From Hwangdonia seohaensis (GTDB taxonomy: Bacteria; Bacteroidota; Bacteroidia; Flavobacteriales; Flavobacteriaceae), in assembly GCF_031932625.1 (NCBI RefSeq), contig NZ_JAVSCK010000003.1, positions 558,001 through 622,000 of the forward strand: 64,000 nucleotides of DNA, in the 5' to 3' direction. The translations under genes and the position numbers were made by a program. The notes under the pieces were generated by a model. That model was not told where the DNA came from, searched no databases, and worked only from the letters and a program-made list of their open reading frames with translations. Every line of letters begins with the position of its first letter. The first letter of the stretch is position 1. Below are positions 60,978 to 64,000 of this stretch, piece after piece.

Positions 60978-62095
60978 GGTTTTTAATCATTTCGCACACC
61001 AAACATAAGCAGCAAAATAATGTGCTTTATGCTTATGCGCCTTATGTTCGCGAAATGAATTTATGGTTAAAATATGTAGATGAAATTGAAATTGTAGCTC
61101 CAAAAATAAAGACTCCTATTTCAACTATCGAAATGGCGTACAGACATGATAATATTCGCCTTAACACCGTACCCTCAATAGCATTTACTTCGATTAAAAA
61201 GGGGTTAGAATCCTTTATTAAAATTCCAATAATTTTCATTTCTATTTTTCAGGCCTGCAAAAGAGCCGACCATATTCATTTACGTTGCCCCGGAAATATT
61301 GGGCTTTTGGGGAGTTTGGTTCAAATATGTTTTCCAAAAAAAATAAAAACCGCAAAATACGCTGGCAATTGGGATCCAAAAAGCAAACAACCATTAAGTT
61401 ACAAATTTCAACAATGGATTTTAAGCAACACGTTTTTTACTAAAAATATGCAAGTGTTGGTTTATGGCCATTGGAAAAACCAAGCCAAAAATATTAAGCC
61501 GTTTTTTACGGCCTCATTTTCTGAAAAAGATAGAGTTAAGGTTGAAGAACGCGATTATAATAACAGGTTGCACTTTGTTTTTATAGGGACTTTGGTAAAA
61601 GGAAAACGACCCCTTTTTGCTATTAAATTGGTGGAACAATTAAAAAAAGAAAACAAAAATGTTTTTTTGGAACTTTATGGGGAAGGACTTTTAAAAGAAA
61701 CGCTCAACGATTATGTAATTAAAAATGGTTTAAAAGATGTTGTTTTATTTAAAGGCAACCATAGCGCGTCGATAATTAAACACACGCTGAAAAGAGCACA
61801 TTTTTTAATACTGGCATCAAAGTCCGAAGGCTGGCCCAAAGCCATTGCCGAAGCTATGTTTTTCGGAACTATTCCAATTGCTACCAAAATTTCGTGTCTA
61901 CCGTTTATGCTTGATTATGGAAATCGCGGTATTTTGATTGATGAAAATTTGGATACGGCCATCCATCACCTTACGAATCATTTAAAAAATGAATCGCTCT
62001 TAAAATCTATTTCGAAAAACGCTAGTAATTGGTCTCAAAATTATACTTTAGAAGCCTTTGAAAAAGAAATTGTTAAATTGTTAAAGCCACAATGA
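60974..62095 (+). CDS. family 4 (GT-B) glycosyltransferase
   Basis: A 373-residue enzyme. The N-terminal half includes HIHLRCPGNIGLLGSL and AKYAGNWDPKSKQPLSY; the donor half has FVFIGTLVKGKRPLFAI, ELYGEGLLKETL and the E-x7-E motif of SKSEGWPKAIAEAMFFGTIP. Coupling by four-base overlaps on both sides places it in the same operon. The basic N-terminal motif HTKHKQQNN may bind acceptor or membrane. Confidence 0.88.
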   Translation: MRFLIISHTKHKQQNNVLYAYAPYVREMNLWLKYVDEIEIVAPKIKTPISTIEMAYRHDNIRLNTVPSIAFTSIKKGLESFIKIPIIFISIFQACKRADHIHLRCPGNIGLLGSLVQICFPKKIKTAKYAGNWDPKSKQPLSYKFQQWILSNTFFTKNMQVLVYGHWKNQAKNIKPFFTASFSEKDRVKVEERDYNNRLHFVFIGTLVKGKRPLFAIKLVEQLKKENKNVFLELYGEGLLKETLNDYVIKNGLKDVVLFKGNHSASIIKHTLKRAHFLILASKSEGWPKAIAEAMFFGTIPIATKISCLPFMLDYGNRGILIDENLDTAIHHLTNHLKNESLLKSISKNASNWSQNYTLEAFEKEIVKLLKPQ

Positions 62096-63162
62096 AAGTA
62101 TTACAATTAATAGATTCTTTACAAACTGGAGGTGCAGAACGCACTGCGGTAAATTATGCTAATTTACTGGCTGATTTAATTGATAAATCTTTTTTGTGCG
62201 CAACACGTTTAGAAGGTGCGTTAAAAACAACCATAGACAAAGATGTTGGATATGTGTTCTTAAATAAAAAAAACACCATCGATTTTAAAGCCATAAAAAA
62301 ACTGAATGCATTTATTAAAATGCACGACATTGATTTTGTGCACGCGCATTCTACATCCTATGTGCAAGCAGCTATTTTAAAAATATTTAATAGTCGTATT
62401 CAGGTCATATGGCATGATCATAATGGAAATAGAAATTCCCACGGCTTATTTAAAAATTTGGTGTTAAAGTTCTGCTCGATTTTTTTTAATAAAGTAATTG
62501 TGGTCAACACCAATTTAAAGCTTTGGGCAGAAAAAAACCTATTTACAAAAAACATATACTACCTATCTAATTTTTCTGTTTTAACAGAAGAAAAACAACG
62601 CACAGTTTTAAAAGGAAATATCGGGAAACGTATTGTTTGTTTGGCAAATTTAAGGCATCCCAAAAACCATATACTGCTTTTAAATGCATTTAAAAATATT
62701 TCAGACTATAAAACTGATTGGAGTTTACACTTAATAGGCGAAGATTTTAACGATGCCTATTCAAACCAAATAATAGCATATATTATTGAAAACAAACTAG
62801 AGGATCACGTTTTTTTATATGGCTTAAGGCAAGATATAAATTATATTTTATCACAATGTGATATTGGGGTATTATCCTCGTCATCAGAAGGGTTACCATT
62901 GTCTTTGTTAGAATACGGATTAGCTAAACTAGCTGTTGTAGCTACTAATGTTGGCGATTGTAATAAAGTGATAACTAACAATTCAGAAGGTATATTGGTA
63001 AATTCTAATGATGTAGATGCATTTTCAAAAGGCTTATTAAAATATATCAATAATGAAGACGAGCGCACACAAGCTGGCGAAATGCTGTATAAAAATGTAA
63101 CTAATAATTTTAGTGCTAAAAAAAACTTAGAGCAATTAATTTCAATTTATAACAAAGCGTGA
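62092..63162 (+). CDS. family 4 (GT-B) glycosyltransferase
   Basis: A 356-residue enzyme: LIDSLQTGGAERTAVNYANLL is a standard N-terminal glycine-rich loop, HAHSTSYVQAAIL and IWHDHNGNRNSHG are acceptor-site segments, and the donor half contains IVCLANLRHPKNHILLL and SSSSEGLPLSLLEYGLAKLAVV with the E-x7-E glutamates. It overlaps both neighbours by four bases. Closest to GT4 enzymes that add hexoses to a growing chain, but linkage is unknown. Confidence 0.9.
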   Translation: MKVLQLIDSLQTGGAERTAVNYANLLADLIDKSFLCATRLEGALKTTIDKDVGYVFLNKKNTIDFKAIKKLNAFIKMHDIDFVHAHSTSYVQAAILKIFNSRIQVIWHDHNGNRNSHGLFKNLVLKFCSIFFNKVIVVNTNLKLWAEKNLFTKNIYYLSNFSVLTEEKQRTVLKGNIGKRIVCLANLRHPKNHILLLNAFKNISDYKTDWSLHLIGEDFNDAYSNQIIAYIIENKLEDHVFLYGLRQDINYILSQCDIGVLSSSSEGLPLSLLEYGLAKLAVVATNVGDCNKVITNNSEGILVNSNDVDAFSKGLLKYINNEDERTQAGEMLYKNVTNNFSAKKNLEQLISIYNKA

Positions 63163-64000
63163 AACAGTATAGTTACATAACGTTAATCGTGTTTCATGTG
63201 GCTTTAGCTGTGGGCATATTTATTTTTGAGCCCTTATCTAAAGTTTACTTTATAGCCATTCTAGCTATTAGTTTATACAGCATCATAAATGCTCCAGCAA
63301 AAAAACGATATGTATATGTTTTGGGAGCGTGTGCGTATGTGGTTGGTTCAGAGGTGTTTTTAAGGATGACTGGAGGCAATTTTATATACGAAGCATCAAA
63401 GTATTTTGTTATTTTATTTGTTTTGTTAGGTATGGCTTTGGGCGATGGTATTGGTAAAAAATCATATATATACTTTATGTATATTTTGGCTTTAATACCC
63501 GGCATTGTTGTGGCAGCTAATACACTGGGTTTTGAAACCAATGTAAGGACAGCCATTGCTTTTAACTTAAGCGGACCAATTTGTTTAGGAATAGTGGCCT
63601 TATACAGTTACAAACGAAATGTATCAATTATAGCATTACAGAATATTTTATTAGCCGCAGTTTTACCAATAATAACTACAACAGCTTATTTGTTTTTATA
63701 TAACCCCAGTATTGAAGCCGTTTTGTCTGGAACTCAGTCAAATTTTGAAGCTTCAGGAGGGTTTGGGCCAAATCAAGTGTCAACCGTATTGGGTTTAGGT
63801 GTTTTTTTATTGGCAGGCAGATTGTTTTTGCAATCCAAAACACTTTTTTTAAAGATTTTAAACGTTTCAATATTAGGCTTAATGGCATACAGGGCTATCA
63901 TCACATTTAGTAGAGGGGGCGTTTTCGTTGCCGTTGTCATAATTTTAGCTTTTATTGCTGTGTTTTATTTTAAATCTTCGTCCAAAACAAAGCTACGGCT
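63159..64000 (+). CDS. O-antigen polymerase/ligase-type membrane protein (Wzy/WaaL), incomplete
   Basis: Starts at GTG 63159, four bases inside the preceding gene's end, and runs off the window after about 280 codons. The protein is almost entirely hydrophobic, with nine or ten membrane helices seen so far, and includes the characteristic GGFGPNQVSTVLGLG stretch and FSRGG, as in Wzy polymerases and O-antigen ligases. It would polymerise the repeat unit or attach the finished glycan to its anchor. The missing C-terminal part would be needed to choose between Wzy and WaaL. Confidence 0.82.
   Translation, partial: MKQYSYITLIVFHVALAVGIFIFEPLSKVYFIAILAISLYSIINAPAKKRYVYVLGACAYVVGSEVFLRMTGGNFIYEASKYFVILFVLLGMALGDGIGKKSYIYFMYILALIPGIVVAANTLGFETNVRTAIAFNLSGPICLGIVALYSYKRNVSIIALQNILLAAVLPIITTTAYLFLYNPSIEAVLSGTQSNFEASGGFGPNQVSTVLGLGVFLLAGRLFLQSKTLFLKILNVSILGLMAYRAIITFSRGGVFVAVVIILAFIAVFYFKSSSKTKLR

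Overview
The window looks like chromosomal DNA of a marine-type Flavobacteriaceae (Bacteroidota). It is AT-rich and lacks clear Shine-Dalgarno sites. Several promoters match the Bacteroidota pattern TTTG-N20-TAnnTTTG. The gene repertoire also fits: a C-terminal type 9 secretion signal, a roughly 1,100-residue SecA, NDH-2, MsrB and DUF2911 lipoproteins, an ECF sigma/anti-sigma/adhesin trio, and an ABC-F protein of the type usually beginning MNYL. No rRNA, tRNA or CRISPR array was found.

Layout. 1-6.2 kb: a probable 6S RNA and rny, a PAS histidine kinase, xerD, two tandem beta-barrel genes, aroQ. 6.3-12.8 kb: lpd, NDH-2, a DinB-like protein, MsrB, an M48 lipoprotein protease, an MFS permease. 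13-20.6 kb: a MORN-repeat protein, a fasciclin lipoprotein, mnmA with a T9SS subtilase and a nitronate monooxygenase-like gene, an XRE-membrane regulator, a TolB-like protein. 20.9-28 kb: a MATE pump, a small acidic protein, PAP2, meaB, a DUF2911 protein, the ECF operon. 28-30.7 kb: a small accessory island with a structured repeat, a decayed IS110 transposase end, a stand-alone Ser/Thr kinase and a wHTH-membrane-coiled-coil gene inside a perfect 12-bp inverted repeat. 30.8-39.4 kb: a SnoaL-like lipoprotein, secA, a DUF2795 protein, a PduO-type cobalamin adenosyltransferase, a methyltransferase and an ABC-F ATPase, with many dispersed repeats between them.

39.4-64 kb is one large surface-polysaccharide operon reading rightward and leaving the window. 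It has a Wza-like lipoprotein, a Wzc-like tyrosine kinase, a Wzm/Wzt ABC exporter, a pyruvyltransferase, three methyltransferases, eleven recognisable glycosyltransferases, a probable twelfth GT-B enzyme, a nonulosonate module (synthase plus a CMP-sugar synthetase/HAD phosphatase fusion) and the start of a Wzy/WaaL-type membrane protein. Most genes overlap or nearly abut, so they are probably co-transcribed from the promoter at 39441-39472.

The best candidates for new biology are the kinase island, the nonulosonate module (which could make CMP-KDN with just two proteins), the mixed Wzc/ABC/Wzy layout, two candidate small RNAs with minus-strand terminators, and at least three families of structured intergenic repeats. 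Functions are assigned by reading motifs; no database search was run.
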